DNA of 64,000 bases from Fagopyrum homotropicum (Eukaryota; Streptophyta; Magnoliopsida; Caryophyllales; Polygonaceae). A program made the translations under genes and the position numbers. The notes under the pieces were generated by a model. It was not told the DNA's origin, did not search any database, and was given only the letters and a program-made list of their open reading frames with translations. Location of the stretch: assembly GCA_033239125.1 (NCBI GenBank), contig BSWB01000005.1, forward strand, positions 98,145,994 through 98,209,993, in the 5' to 3' direction. The stretch's first letter is position 1. The number at the start of each line of letters is the position of its first letter. Below, in pieces: positions 22,471 to 34,300 of the stretch.

Positions 22471-24240
22471 TGATAGCATGAATTATAGTCTATAATTTGG
22501 GGTTTGTTTGGACGTTTTATCTTCAATAATCTGCATGTTTGTATGTATATTATGTGATTGCTTTCGAACCGGGAGTTACTAACCAACCTTTCAAAAAAAA
22601 AAAAAAAAAGATAATCTTACAAAAACCCTTCAAAAGCTATAAAAGCTACAATCTTCCTTCTTCAACCTTCAAAAAGGTTCTTCAATCTCCCAATTGGAGT
22701 ATGGCTGCTGTGTGTATTAGGTGTAAGCGAGGTGATAGCGGGTATGGATTTATGGGAAATCCGACCCTTTTTATAGGAAAATTACTCTCCAAAGATAAGA
22801 TATCTTAGAAAGATCTCTTCCCATAAAAATAGGTAAAATATATGATCTAGCATATCTTCTTCCTTACAGGAGCCAAGCCCAAAAATATAAGATCTCTTTC
22901 CAAAGATAAAAGATCTCAACCAAGAATAAAATATTCTCGCCGCGTCCCAGGTGTTCGCCTCGGTCGAGTCGACCTCTCTGGATCACCTCGTTCGAGGTGA
23001 CTTTGTAGTCAACCGAGGTGAATCACAACTGAATGTGAAATCTCTCAAATCTGGTCCAAAGTGAATCTTTAATCCATGGCTATGCTTCCTGGATGTTTCC
23101 TTATGTTCCTGAATGTAGCTCCATTGACTCCATAGCTCCTTTTGCTCCTTTTTGATGCAAAACGTGCCATTTTACCTACGATTACAACAAAACTAGCTGT
23201 AGACCTCGATTCCCGCAAAACGTGCCAATAGAGCTTTGTCTTGTTTGATTTCTATCCAAGGAACGCTTTGTTGTGATATTTGATTCAGTTATTGAAGTCT
23301 TTTCATTAAATTCTTCTTGTTCAAATATTCACATTCTTCCCATATACTTGATTAATACTTTCATGATGATGAGTGGCTAATCTCTTTGTGTGATTCTAGG
23401 GTGATTGGCTAAAGGTTGTGGGAAAAACAATGATAAAATGATCTTAATCACAGTAGGACCCTGAAAGTTCGAGTCTTTAACCTTAACCCTAAGCATCTCG
23501 CTCAGTCGATGAACATCTCGGCCGGGGTGGAATTCGTCTGACCGAGGTGACTTATCTGATCCGAAACTAAGAGTTAAGTGTTAGAGTTTGCCAAATCCTA
23601 TTCTTATTACACCTTTCCTGGTTCAATGCAAGCCTAGGATGAGACTTACCCGGTAATTCCTTAGTTTGTTTACCTAAGATCATAAGTGTAGGTAATAAAG
23701 GTTTGTCCTTTATTGGGGTTTGAGTGTGCTTTCATCCCATCTTTGTGAGTTAGCCTAAGACTTACCCGGTAAAGGTTGATTCTATTCCCTTAGATGGTGT
23801 ATTAGTTTGAGGTTATAGTTCTTTATCTTAATTCCTTGAGACTTACCCGGTAATAGGAGTTATGGTTTTGGATTAGTGAGTAGTGAGACTTACCCGGTGA
23901 TTTATTCCACTTTAGTAACACCTTCCCTATGCAAAAACCTCAGCTTTGTCCGCTTATCTTTAGATCTTGAGTTGGAACCACAACTAGATGCTTTAATCCC
24001 TAGAATTGCATATTTCCTTTATTGACTTGTATCATCATTGATTGTTTTAATTGCTTTGTGGTTAGTGATTGCTAAAGCTTACCGTAATTGGACTTTGTTT
24101 CACTAAGTCCCTGTGATCGACCACTGGAATTTCTTGCTTTTTACTACGATTGACCCGTACATTGCGGGTTCGCATCCTTGTTTTAAGCTTACATCTAGGG
24201 TTATAAATTTAAAGCTTGCACACACCGTTTAGAGCGAATA
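22471..24240 (+). repeat. 5' LTR of element C, with internal inversion
   Basis: Collinear with the 3' LTR at 22471-22559 and again from about 23235 to the end. Between them, 22609-23219 is the reverse complement of 3' LTR bases about 27293-27905. A 50-base filler with A17 (22593-22609) sits at the left junction and about 14 bases at the right. The inversion flips the TATA region (now near 22766-22785). Four GAGACTTACCCGGT-type words at 23641-23654, 23757-23770, 23838-23851, 23885-23898. Palindrome modules: CACCTCGTTCGAGGTG 22984-22999; CATCTCGGCCGGGGTG 23514-23529 with halves 23494-23500 and 23541-23549. Confidence 0.85.
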
Positions 24241-24246
24241 AGTTTT

Positions 24247-24264
24247 TGGCGCCGTTGCTGGGGA
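24247..24264 (+). other. Primer-binding site, tRNA-Asp type (element C)
   Basis: TGGCGCCGTTGCTGGGGA, one base different from the PBS of A and F, after the usual AGTTTT spacer. Confidence 0.9.
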
Positions 24265-24364
24265 CTTGGTCTAGACCAAGCCGGTTGCGGTTTGCTTTCG
24301 GGGCACTTGCCCCTGTTGCTACTAACTACTCTTTCTATGAGTTTTGTAGTTTTCAGGATTTCTG

Positions 24365-25447
24365 ATGACTACATTTGATCCAGCCTGGATAGCAAGACAA
24401 AGTGCTAGGGCAGACCATTATGAATACTTGGAGGAGAAGTACTCCTTCTATTGGTTCAACAATGAATGGGAAAGAGAAGAGGCCATTAAGCATGAACTAG
24501 CGATGTGGGATGAACTGAATGTCCCTAAAAATATTTGTGAGCAACCCCTTGAAGATTCTCTTGAATCAAGATGGGAGAGGTTGATGAAGAAGGTGGAGGA
24601 GCTCAAGGAAAGCACCCTATCCTATGCTAAGCCGGAAGAGGAGCATAAGGAAGTGCTGCAAGTTCCAAGCACCCCTCCAATCAAACCAGAAGTTTCTCCT
24701 GAAGCTTTTGAGGGAGAAGAAGATTTGGAAGATTTCGATCTAACTGTTGAGACCTCGGCTGAGGTGAAAGAGAGATCGGCCGAGGTGGAGGAAAAATCTG
24801 TAGAACTGCAAGATACGGAGAACCTTGGCCAAATTACTGAGACTGTAGTCAAGGTGGAAGAAAGATCAGCTGAGTTGGGAGGGATTTCGTGTGTGGAATA
24901 TCAACCCAACATGAAACTTGTCTCAAGCTATGCAGAACTTTACAAGGTACATTCTCCTACTTCATTTGAAATCCCTATTAAAATTTCTGAATTTTTCAGG
25001 AATGCACCGGAGAGTTGGAGGTCTCTTCCGAAAGAACCTCCTAAGATCAAGATGAAACCTCCCTTGAAACTGTTGGAAGAAGATACTCCTTGGATTATAA
25101 GGAGTGGAGTTTGCAAGCACTACACCGTTAAGGCGATGAAGTGTCTCTTGTTCAAGTATGGGGTCCCTCGCATGCTAAGGACCTTGTACCATCCCCATGC
25201 TAAAGATGGAGAAGCTACTAGGATTCTCGAGAAGTTGTTTTCTCGATCAAGGAAAGGATGGGACGCAAGGCTAGATTATGTCCCATTGAAGTGCAGGAAG
25301 GCTAGAAGGATTCCGGTGAGAATCAAACCGTACAAGCTTGTACGTGGGAGATCTTACCATTTGCCGGTGAAATTAGGAACCAGAACCTTTTTGGAAGAAT
25401 TTTATGATGGATGTGATGAGCACTCCATGGTGTTCAAGGTACATTGA
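24365..25447 (+). CDS. Chimeric ORF of non-autonomous element C: acidic N-terminal region fused to integrase relic
   Basis: 360 codons, uninterrupted, 100 bases after the PBS where gag would start. Residues 1-90 are Trp/Tyr/Glu-rich (FDPAWIARQSARADHYEYLE) and not recognisable gag. Residues 90-190 are Glu/Lys/Val-rich low complexity with repeats of SAEVEEKS type, partly encoded by the palindrome word. Residues about 240-350 align with the Athila integrase: LFKYGVPRMLRTLYHPHAKD against KYGVTHKIATPYHPQTSGQ, SRSRKGWDARLD, and KPYKLVRGRSYHLPVKL. The catalytic ISDGG is replaced by RSGVCKHY and the Glu region is changed, so it cannot be an active integrase. An open frame of this length in a non-coding-rich element suggests selection until recently. 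ORF E is built the same way. Confidence 0.7.
   Translation: MTTFDPAWIARQSARADHYEYLEEKYSFYWFNNEWEREEAIKHELAMWDELNVPKNICEQPLEDSLESRWERLMKKVEELKESTLSYAKPEEEHKEVLQVPSTPPIKPEVSPEAFEGEEDLEDFDLTVETSAEVKERSAEVEEKSVELQDTENLGQITETVVKVEERSAELGGISCVEYQPNMKLVSSYAELYKVHSPTSFEIPIKISEFFRNAPESWRSLPKEPPKIKMKPPLKLLEEDTPWIIRSGVCKHYTVKAMKCLLFKYGVPRMLRTLYHPHAKDGEATRILEKLFSRSRKGWDARLDYVPLKCRKARRIPVRIKPYKLVRGRSYHLPVKLGTRTFLEEFYDGCDEHSMVFKVH
24752..24790 (+). repeat. Palindrome sites inside the ORF of element C
   Basis: ACCTCGGCTGAGGTG 24752-24766 and ATCGGCCGAGGTGG from about 24775. Coding-region copies of the C word, at the place comparable to the protease-RT linker sites of the autonomous elements. Confidence 0.65.
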
Positions 25448-25495
25448 GTAATTCTATGGAGAAGGGTCCAGCTAGCGACCTTAAACCAAGCGCTT

Positions 25496-25513
25496 CTTGG
25501 GAGGCAACCCAAG
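25496..25513 (+). promoter_or_regulatory. Conserved hairpin downstream of ORF (element C)
   Basis: CTTGGGAGGCAACCCAAG, same as at the pol-env junctions of A, B and D, 50 bases past the ORF stop. It is retained although pol and env are gone. Confidence 0.7.
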
Positions 25514-27181
25514 GTATTGCTTTCTTCTCCCTTTTCTAGTTTAGTTTAGATAGTTGCTTTGTTTTTGTTTTCCTCTAGACAACAACCAGGCATTCCAAAA
25601 GGAAGGATCACAGTTCATGAGCTACACTGGAAGAACAAAATTTCGAGAAGTTGAGGAAACGAGCTTTACTGAGATACATCTCGGGTACTGTCAGAACACC
25701 TCGACCGAGATGTGCTTCGCCAACCGAGATGGTCTTATCTGGGAGCTGTTTCTTACTTCTTCATGCAGTTTAGCTATGTTCGGTGAGTATCCTGTCCTTA
25801 GACTTATTTTGACCCACTGGGACAGTGTGTACCAAGTATGGGGTATTTGTGTATTATTTGACTCATGGATGTATGACTTGACCTTCTATGATATTTATAC
25901 TTCATTTTGCTTCTATGTGTTTATCTGAGATTACATGCATACATACAGGTTATTTGATTGAGAAAAACGTCGAAACTGAAAAAAAACTGGTTTTAAAAAA
26001 AAAAATTTGACCTCGACCGGGGCAGTTCTGGCTGAACGAGGTGTTTCACCTCGGTTGACCTAAGAACATCTCGACCGAGGTGGGTTAATTGAGAGTTTTC
26101 GAAACGATTTTTGTGCTTCTTATCTGGACATGATCTCAGTGAAGATCTTGCTTACTGACTGGTTTTTGAAATCTTTATGTGCTTGAAAGGTTTTATAATA
26201 TGTTTAAGTTGCTAAATGCTTTGTTTGAAATTTTTGGCATGTTTAATACTTTGTTTTTATCCAAATTATGTTGAATTTGAAGGTTGACACCGCAAGATAA
26301 GTTCTCTCACTTTCTTCCTGGAAAGACCAAGGCAATTCATTCTTCTCTCTTCTTCTTCTTGATCATGCTTAGCCCCTCATATACATTTTGGCTCCCTTTA
26401 CCTATCCGGGAATTTGGAAGCAAGCGAAGTGGTGAAAGCAAGTGAAGTTAAAGTTGAGAAGTTGGCTGGAAGTGAAAGTGTTAGAAAGCAATAAATAGGT
26501 TTGGGGAAGTCAATCATGATGATGAGTAACTCGGCACCATTCACATAGCCGGGTGTTTGTGTCTTGCCAAAGTCGGATTGAACGATATTCCTAACGGGTC
26601 ATGGTATGTGCATCAAGGGTTTGATGCATCTCAAGAAATTGATGATTGCTGATTTCCTAGGCTTCGGTTATTGTGCACCTCTGTCCATGCATCCCAAAAA
26701 GTAAAGTAAAAAGAAAAAGTGTGAAATAAGCAAAGCTTATTGGTGGAAGATGTTGCGAGTCAAAGTGAAAGTGAAGTATATCCTTTTCCCGGATTCTAGC
26801 ACCACATTACCTTACATACATCCCTACCCTACACGTTTCTTGATCTTTCTTTTGGGAAGCCCTTGAGACCTCGAGCTTGTTGATTGACTTAGTGGTTTAA
26901 ACTGGATTATGCATGATTAATTTCGATAATTATGACTTATTACACATTATATGATTTTATGCAAAGATGAACAACTTTCTTATATTTATAAAATGTTTTG
27001 ATCATATTTTGATTTTAAACTCCATGAAGTATTCTCTTAGAGTGATCTGTGATTGTTGCACGCCATAAAAATGTTTTGAAGGACTTTTTCATTGATTTTC
27101 TTGACTTTTAATCCATTCTATCTTTCCTTTTCATATGCGGAACTTGCTTGGGGACAAGCAAGGGATAAGTATGGGGTATTT
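25514..27181 (+). other. Non-coding 3' region of element C, with PPT
   Basis: No credible gene. Palindrome sites: CACCTCGACCGAGATG 25697-25712, sites around 26010-26052, CATCTCGACCGAGGTG 26067-26082. Hairpin CACTGGGACAGTG followed by AAGTATGGGGTATTTG at 25816-25850 is the internal purine-tract module. The block 26390-26660 matches in sense the 3' non-coding region of A, B and D ('cctatccgggaatttgg', 'gtaactcggcaccattcac'). Hairpin CTTGCTTGGGGACAAGCAAG 27143-27162 and PPT AAGTATGGGGTATTT end at 27181. Confidence 0.75.
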
Positions 27182-28926
27182 TGATAGCATGAATTATAGT
27201 CTATATTTTGGGGTTTGTTTGGACGTTTTATCTTCAATAATCTGCATGTTTGTATGTATATTATGTGATTATATTACCATTTCATCTACCTTTGCGGGAA
27301 TCGAGGTCTACACCTAGTTTTGTTGTAATCGTAGGTAAAATGGCACGTTTTGCATCAAAAAGGAGCAAAAGGAGCTATGGAGTCAATGGAGCTACATTCA
27401 GGAACATAAAGAAACATCCAGGAAGCATAGCCATGGATTAAAGATTCACTTTGGACCAGATTTGAGAGATTTCACATTCAGTTGTGATTCACCTCGGTTG
27501 ACTACAGAGTCACCTCGACCGAGGTGATCCAGAGAAGTCGACTCGACCGAGGCGAACACCTGGGACGCGTCGAGAATATTTTATTCTTGGCTGAGATCTT
27601 TTATCTTTGGAAAGAGATCTTATATTTTTGGGCTTGGCTCCTGGAAGGAAGAAGATATGCTAGATCATATATTTTACCTATTTTTATGGGAAGAGATCTT
27701 TCTAAGATATCTTATCTTTGGAGAGTAATTTTCCTATAAAAAGGGTCGGATTTCCCACAAATCCATACCCGCTATCACCTCGCTTACACCTAATACACAC
27801 AGCAGTCATACTCCAGTTGGGAGATTGAAGAACCTTTTTGAAGGTTGAAGAAGGAAGATTTTAGCTTTTATAGATTTTGAAGGGTTTTTGTAAGATTATC
27901 TTAGATTCCCTTCCTTGTTGTTTGTCTTGTTGGATTTCTATCCAAGGAACGCTTTGTTGTGATATTTGATTCAGTTATTGAAGTCTTTTCATTAAATTCT
28001 TCTTGTTCAAATATTCACATTCTTCCCATATACTTGATTAATACTTTCATGATGATGAGTGGCTAATCTCTTTGTGTGACTCTAGGGTGATTGGCTGAAG
28101 GTTGTGGGAAAAACAATGATAGAATGATATTAATCACAGTAGGACCCTGAAAGTTCGAGTCTTTAACCTTAACCCTAAGCATCTCGCTCAGTCGATGAAC
28201 ATATCGGCCGGGGTGGAATTCGTCTGACCGAGGTGACTTATCTGATCCAAAACTAAGAGTTAAGTGTTAGAGTTTGCCAAATCCTATTCTTATTACACCT
28301 TTCCTAGTTCAATGCAAGCCTAGGATGAGACTTACCCGGTAATTCCTTAGTTTGTTTACCTAAGATCATAAGTGTAGGTAATAAAGGTTTGTCCTTTATT
28401 GGGGTTTGAGTGTGCTTTCATCCCATCTTTGTGAGTTAGCAAGAGACTTACCCGGTAAAGGTTGATTCTATTCCCTTAGATGGTGTGTTAGTTTGAGGTT
28501 ATAGTTCTTTATCTTAATTCCTTGAGACTTACCCGGTAATAGGAGTTATGGTTTTGGATTAGTGAGTAGTGAGACTTACCCGGTGATCTATTCCACTTTA
28601 GTAACACCTTCCCTATGCAAAAACCTTAGCTTTGTCCGCTTATCTTTAGATCTTGAGTTGGACCCACAACTAGATGCTTTAATCCCTAGAATTGCATATT
28701 TCCTTTATTGACTTTTATCATCTTTGATTGTTTTAATTGCTTTGTCGTTAGTGATTGCTAAAACATACCGTAATTGGACTTTGTTTCACTAAGTCCCTGT
28801 GATCGACCCCTGGAATTCCTTGCTTTTTACTACGATTGACCCGTACACTGCGGGTTCGCATCCTTGTTTTAAGCTTACATCTAGGGTTATAAATTTAAAG
28901 CTTGCACACACCGTTTGGAGCGAACA
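27182..28926 (+). repeat. 3' LTR of element C (uninverted copy)
   Basis: TGATAGCATG...GCGAACA, about 1745 bp. Strong TATA-like CCTATAAAAAGGG at 27733-27745. Module: CACCTCGG 27490-27497, full CACCTCGACCGAGGTG 27511-27526, right half CTCGACCGAGG 27542-27552. Second module near 28190-28245. Four ACTTACCCGGT words near 28327, 28441, 28524 and 28571. The CCGTACACTGCGGG block lies near 28840-28856. Confidence 0.88.
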
Positions 28927-28934
28927 AGTTTTTG

Positions 28935-31900
28935 TTCTGTGGTGTCCCAAATCGTGGGAAAATGGTCTTGTTAAAGAACTTAACCACAACCATGGCATCA
29001 TTAGTGGGAGAGGCAATTGCTTCAACCCATCTCGAAACATAATCTACAGCTAGAAGTATGTATTGGTTTCCACAAGATGATGGGAAGGGTCCCATAAAGT
29101 CTACTCCCCAAACGTCAAAGATCTCTACCTCTTGAATGTTGTTAAGAGGCATCTCGTTTCTCCTAGATATGTTCCCTGTTCTTTGACAAGCATCGCAGCA
29201 GAAAACAAAGGTTTGCACATCTTTAAATAAAGTAGGCCAAAAGAATCCAGATTGCAATACCTTAGCGCTAGTCTTGTTCGAGCTAGCATATCCTCCACAA
29301 GGTAGTGAATGACAATGACGGATGACACTTTGCATCTCGTCTTCCGGCACACATCGTCGAATGATGTCGTCAGGACCTCTCTTGAAGAGTAGAGGTTCAT
29401 TCCAAAAGTATTCCCGGACATCCTTAAAGAACTTCTTTCTTTGTGCGTAGGATAATCCGGGTGGTAATTCCTGGCAAACCAAATAATTAACAAAATCAGC
29501 AAACCATGGTTCATTACCTTTACTAATCTTGACGATGCACTCCTCTATGATATGTAATTTCTCGTCCGGAATGGAGTCATCTATGGGTAGATGGTCGTCT
29601 TCTAGATGTGGTAGACGACTCAAATGATCCGCAACAGAATTTTCCGAGCCCTTCTTGTCGCGGATCTCTAGATCGAATTCTTGTAGGAGAAGAATCCATC
29701 TAATTAGCCTTGGCTTCGCATCCTTCTTTGCAAGTAGATACCGGATCGCATCATGATCCGTGTATACAATCACCTTTGCACCTATAAGATAAGAGCGAAA
29801 TTTGTCAAATGCATATACAATTGCTAAGAATTCTTTTTCAGTAGTGGAGTAGTTGAGCTGCGCTTCGTCTAGCGTCTTGCTAGCATAGTAGATGGCATGG
29901 GTTCGCCCTTCCTTCTTTTGCCCAAGTACAGCTCCTATGGCTACATCACTTGCATCACACATAACCACGAATGCAAGGTTCCAATCCGGAGGTTGAATGA
30001 TCGGGGCTGAGATTAGAGCTTCCCGAATCTTATTAAACGCATCTAGGCATTCCTACGAAAAATCAAAAACTGCATCCTTCATCAATAGATTAGTAAGCGG
30101 CTTTGATATCTTAGAGAAGTCCTTTATAAAGCGTCTATAAAATCCAGCATGTCCTAGAAAGCTTCTTATCCCTTCACCGAAGATGGAGGAGGGAGCTTTT
30201 CTATTGTCTCTATCTTAGCTTTATCTACATCAATCCCTCTACTAGAGATCAAATGTCCTAATACAATGCCTTCTTTCACCATAAATTGACACTTCTCCCA
30301 ATTAAGAACTAGGTTTGTGTCTTCACACCTTTGTAACACAAGAGCAAGGTTAGAAAGACACTTATCAAAAGAGGAACCATAAACGGAGAAATCATCCATA
30401 AAAACCTCCATGATTTCCTCTATATACTCCGAGAAGATAGCCATCATGCATCTTTGAAAGGTGGTTGGGGCGTTGCAAAGCCCGAACGGCATTCTCCTAT
30501 AAGCAAACGTACCCCACGGGCACGTGAATGTGGTCTTCTCTTGATCGTCCGGGTGTATCGGGATCTGAAAGAAGCCACTATAACTGTCAAGATAACAGAA
30601 ATGTGAGTGTTGTGCTAACCTCTCAAGCATTTGGTCGATGAAGGGTAGTGGGAAGTGATCCTTCCTCGCCGCGTTGTTTAGCTTGCGGTAATCTATGCAC
30701 ATCCTCCATCCCGTCACGGTTCGTGTGGGAATGAGTTCATTTTTTTTGTTGGTGATGACCGTCATTCCTCCCTTCTTTGGAACCACCTGTACGGGACTCA
30801 CCCACTTGCTATCGGAGATAGGGTAGATGATACCTGCATCAAGTTGTTTAAGAATTTCCTTCTTGACAACCTCCTTCATGGTCGGATTTAACGGCCTTTG
30901 AGGTTGTCGTGAAGTTCTAAAGTCTTCTTCCATTAGGATCTTATGCATGCATAGTGAAGGTTTTATTCCTACTAGATCCTCTATAGTATATCCTAAGGCT
31001 TTTCTATGTTTCTTAAGAACAACCATAAACTTACTATGTTCCTCTATACTCAAATCGGAACTAACAATTACCGGAAAGGTAGAATTAGGTCCTATAAATG
31101 CATACCTTAGATGTGTGGGAAGTGGCTTTAATTCCATCACTATAGGACTCTCTAATGTCTCTTGAGGAGTGTGCAACGCTTCCTTAGAAGTTTCTAAGGG
31201 TGTAGAAGTTGTTGGAGAAGAATCAAAAGAAGTGGTGGAAAGAACGTAATTGCCTTCAGATTTACCCAAAATTACGGCTCCCCTGTTTCCTCCACGTCCG
31301 TGGTTTTGGGCGTGGAAATCAATTACGGTGCCTCTGTTTGCTCCACGGCCGTGGTTTTGGCCGTGTAACTTACTGGAGTCCTCTGAATAGCTGATTACGG
31401 TCATGTTGGTAGAAACCACGGCCGTGGAATAGCACGACTGACCGTGGTTCCTTACGTTCTCTGACCCATCGTAGAGTTTCTCAAATTCTTCTTCACATAC
31501 TTCCTTTAGCTTCTCTAAAGCTTCAATTTCCTTATTGCATTCCTCTTCTTCCCCTATATCCATAATGCTCATAGAGATAACCTTTTGCAAGGGATCTTTG
31601 AAGAGAATCGAACTTACCTCCTCTCTAGATAGCTCTTCGTCATGGATGTTGAATATATCTTCGTCGAAAGCTGGTTCCTTCACCAAAGTGGAGAGAACGA
31701 ACTCTACCTTCTCTTCTCCTATGTCGAAGGCGAGTCTAGCATTCTTGCAATCAACCATACAACCGGAAGTTGCAAGAAACGGTCTTCCGAGTATGATCGG
31801 GACCGGACTATCTGCAGGAATGTCAAGCACAACAAAATCTATAGGAACATAGAACTTACCAAGCTTGACCAGAATGTCTTCAACTATACCGACGGGACAA

Positions 31901-34200
31901 GTTATGGATCGATCCGTCATGTATAACGTCATCTTCACCGGTTTAGGTTCGCCTAAACCGATCTTCCTGCATAAGGCAAGCGGAATGATGCTCACACTTG
32001 CTCCTAAATCACATAATGCATCATATGTGACATCTCCCACTCCTATGGGAATACAAAATGACCCCGGATCCTTCAGCTTTGGGGGCATCTTTTCCTTCAT
32101 TGTCTTGATGAGATCCGATGAATCCGAACTCATCTTGACTTCTCCAAAATCCTCTAATTTCCTCTTGTTAGAGAGGATCTCCTTTGAGAACTTCCCATAA
32201 GCTGGCATACCTACAATTGCATCAATGAAAGGTATATTAATATGCAGTTTGCTCATGAGTTCAATAAACTTACCGAATTGCTTGTCTAGACGCGCTCTTA
32301 CTCTAGATTGTGGGAATGGTAGGGGTTTGTAAGCTGGAGGAGGGATGTAGATGTCTTCATTCTCCTTCCCCTTCTCTTTCTCCTTCTCGACGGGAACTTC
32401 CACAAATTTAGGCTGCGGATCGGTGGTTGTTGCTCCGCTCCTAGTTGTGATAGCCACCACTCTTCCTTTTGGGTTATCCTCCGTCTTCCCTGGAAGTTTT
32501 CCTTGATTCCTAGGAACTTCCTCAACATGACTAAACATTTGGTTTTCTAAAACCTTTTGGGCTTTATCAACCTTAGTAATGTGATCATCGACCTTAATGA
32601 TGTGACTCTCCAATCCTTGAAGCTTTCCCAATATCGTTTCTATCATGGGATCGGGCTTCTCTTTCCCCGAAGTGCTTTCACTATTAGATGTTTGCCCCTG
32701 GCTTTTCAAAGGAATGGAAGAGGAAGAAGGTGGAGTTAGTGAATTTCCTGAATTTGGATAAGAATTACCGGAATTTTGTTGATTAGAACGCCAATTGTTG
32801 TTGTTTGAACCCCTATTGTTGTTCCAATTGTTGTTCCGGTTGTTGTTGTTGTTCCAATTATTCCGGTTATTGTTCCGGTTGTTGCGGTTGGTATTCTCAT
32901 TCCCGTTGTGGTTATTGTTGTTTCCTAAATAACCAACATCCTTCTCACTAGGCTTTGGAAAGCTACCCTTTATGACTTACTTCAACTCTTTAATCTCCGT
33001 ATTGAGAGAAAAGATTTGAGTTTGAGCGGCTTGTGTTAGCTTAGCACCTTGCTCCACTCGATTTTCCTCCACTTTCCGATGAGAGTATTTCTCAATGACT
33101 CGGGCTTGCTTCTCAATGACTCGGGCTTGCTTCTCAATGAAGTCCCAAGCGTCATCTTTCCTCATGTCCATGAATGCACCACATGAAAGGGATTGGAGCT
33201 TGAATTGTGTTTCCACATCCAGCCCCTTATAGTATATCTCTAATAGCTCCAACTTGGAAATGCTATGGTGTAGGCAATCCAATAGTAAATCCTGAAATAT
33301 CTCCCAAGATTGAAACAAACTTTTGTTAGATCTCATAGAAAATTCATTAATCTTACCTCTCAACTCCGCCGTTTTGGATGGCGGAAAGAATTTGGTGAGG
33401 AACTCCGAAGAAAGATCCTCCCATGTGTTAAGTCTTCCATTTGGAAGAGCTTGATACCAAGATAAAGCTTTCCCTTTCAAAGAGAAGAAGAATGGCTTGA
33501 TCTTGTAGTTGTTGGTGGTTGCATTCTTTGGCTTCATTGTCTCCATCATGATCTCAAAATTTTGTAAATGTTGATGTGGAGATTCAACACTCGTTCCCCC
33601 AAATTGATTTTGGCGAACGATGGTAATGACTTGTGGGTTGAAGCTAAACCCCTGCATATCATCAGCATCGAAGTTCAGACCTAAGCGGCGTGGTTGCTGA
33701 ATTGGATCCATCCTTTGGCCAAGAGTTCTTGGCCCTTCATCTACATGAGCGGCTCTCGCATTCCCAGCTGGGACACGATAATTGGCAGCCGGTCTTGGAA
33801 TAAATGGGTTCACATTGATCGTCGGATCAATGTCCTCTAGTGGTGGCATGGAAGAGTCGCTATCCTCATCGGATGAATTGGTTCTAAGCGATCTTGACGG
33901 TTTCTTGCTCTTCTTCTTCTTAAGGTCCCTCAATTCCAGCCTTATTTGAAATATCATATCCGTTAGATCATCAACTTTCAATTGATGACGCTCCGATTCC
34001 TCCTTGCGAGTCTTCTCACTCCATCTAAGTTGAGCTTCGGACTCCGCTAACTCCGTTTGGTAATCTCGCTCTTTTTCTTCGGCCATCTTTCTTTCTTTGA
34101 GCTTCTTCCTCAAAGTCTTCTCAAGTTCTTTATCAAGAGGTAAGAGGTCATTGTTGTTCCTAGACCTGCGCCTATACCTAAAATAACCTGCAAATATCAC
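28935..34200 (-). pseudogene. gag-protease-RT-RNase H-integrase N-part of element B, decayed
   Basis: Gag (SLKGKALSWYQALPNG; Asn-rich tract about 32780-32930), protease (DALCDLGASVSIIPLALC), RT (RMPFGLCNAPTTFQRCM, FMDDFSVYG), RNase H (CDASDVAIGAVLGQ) and the integrase N-part with CDACQRTGNISRR and AVDYVSRWVEAIA. The MRRSR start seen in A and F is lost (Arg instead of Met); an upstream Met at 34200 is in frame. Breaks: TAA near 32977 after IKELK, one-base deletion near 30176 after RT, TAG near 30053, then insertion C. The remainder is at 21767-22470. Confidence 0.88.
31274..31449 (-). repeat. Palindrome cluster in protease-RT linker (element B)
   Basis: CCACGTCCGTGG 31292-31303, exact CCACGGCCGTGG 31343-31354 and 31416-31427, with ACGG and CCGTGG half-sites between (31274, 31324, 31397, 31441). 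They encode repeats of the form QNHGRG in the polyprotein. Confidence 0.82.
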
Positions 34201-34276
34201 TCGAAAGAGATATCAAATAACAAAGGGAGAAGCTCCCAAGCTTGACAACCGGTAACCGAATTCAGCCTAAACCAAA

Positions 34277-34294
34277 TCACCTGCAACGGCGCCA
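34277..34294 (-). other. Primer-binding site (element B)
   Basis: TGGCGCCGTTGCAGGTGA in sense: the first 12 bases match the tRNA-Asp PBS and the last six have diverged. Confidence 0.85.
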
Positions 34295-34300
34295 AAAACT

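Larger units (their letters stand above)
22471..28926 (+). mobile_element. Element C: non-autonomous Athila-like element inserted in B's integrase
   Basis: Plus strand: 5' LTR (22471-24240), tRNA-Asp type PBS, one 360-codon ORF, pol-env hairpin, long non-coding region, PPT, 3' LTR (27182-28926). No protease, RT or RNase H is present, so it would have to be moved by another element's proteins. The 5' LTR has an internal inversion. Its palindrome word is CACCTCGACCGAGGTG. A clean target duplication is not visible: the left flank ends GATAG, the right begins AGTTTTTGTTCTG. Confidence 0.85.
16373..34300 (-). mobile_element. Element B: Athila-type retrotransposon, 3' LTR and internal region
   Basis: Minus-strand body: 3' LTR (16373-18046), PPT, 3' non-coding region, env-like pseudogene, small ORF, gag-pol split by element C, PBS at 34277-34294. 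Its 5' LTR starts at 34301 and is also the 3' LTR of element D. The left flank is CATGT; the matching duplication would be beyond D's far LTR, off-window. Coding parts are broken by stops, a frameshift and the insertion of C. Confidence 0.9.

Noticed and set aside
22560..22609. Complete SINE in C's 5' LTR
   Set aside because: Only about 33 bases plus poly(A) are present, with a single B-box-like string and no A-box or target duplication; kept only as a filler observation.
25554..25928. 124-codon frame downstream of C's ORF
   Set aside because: Lies past the conserved hairpin in the non-coding region, contains the palindrome sites and the internal purine tract, and shows no domain or homologue among the other elements.
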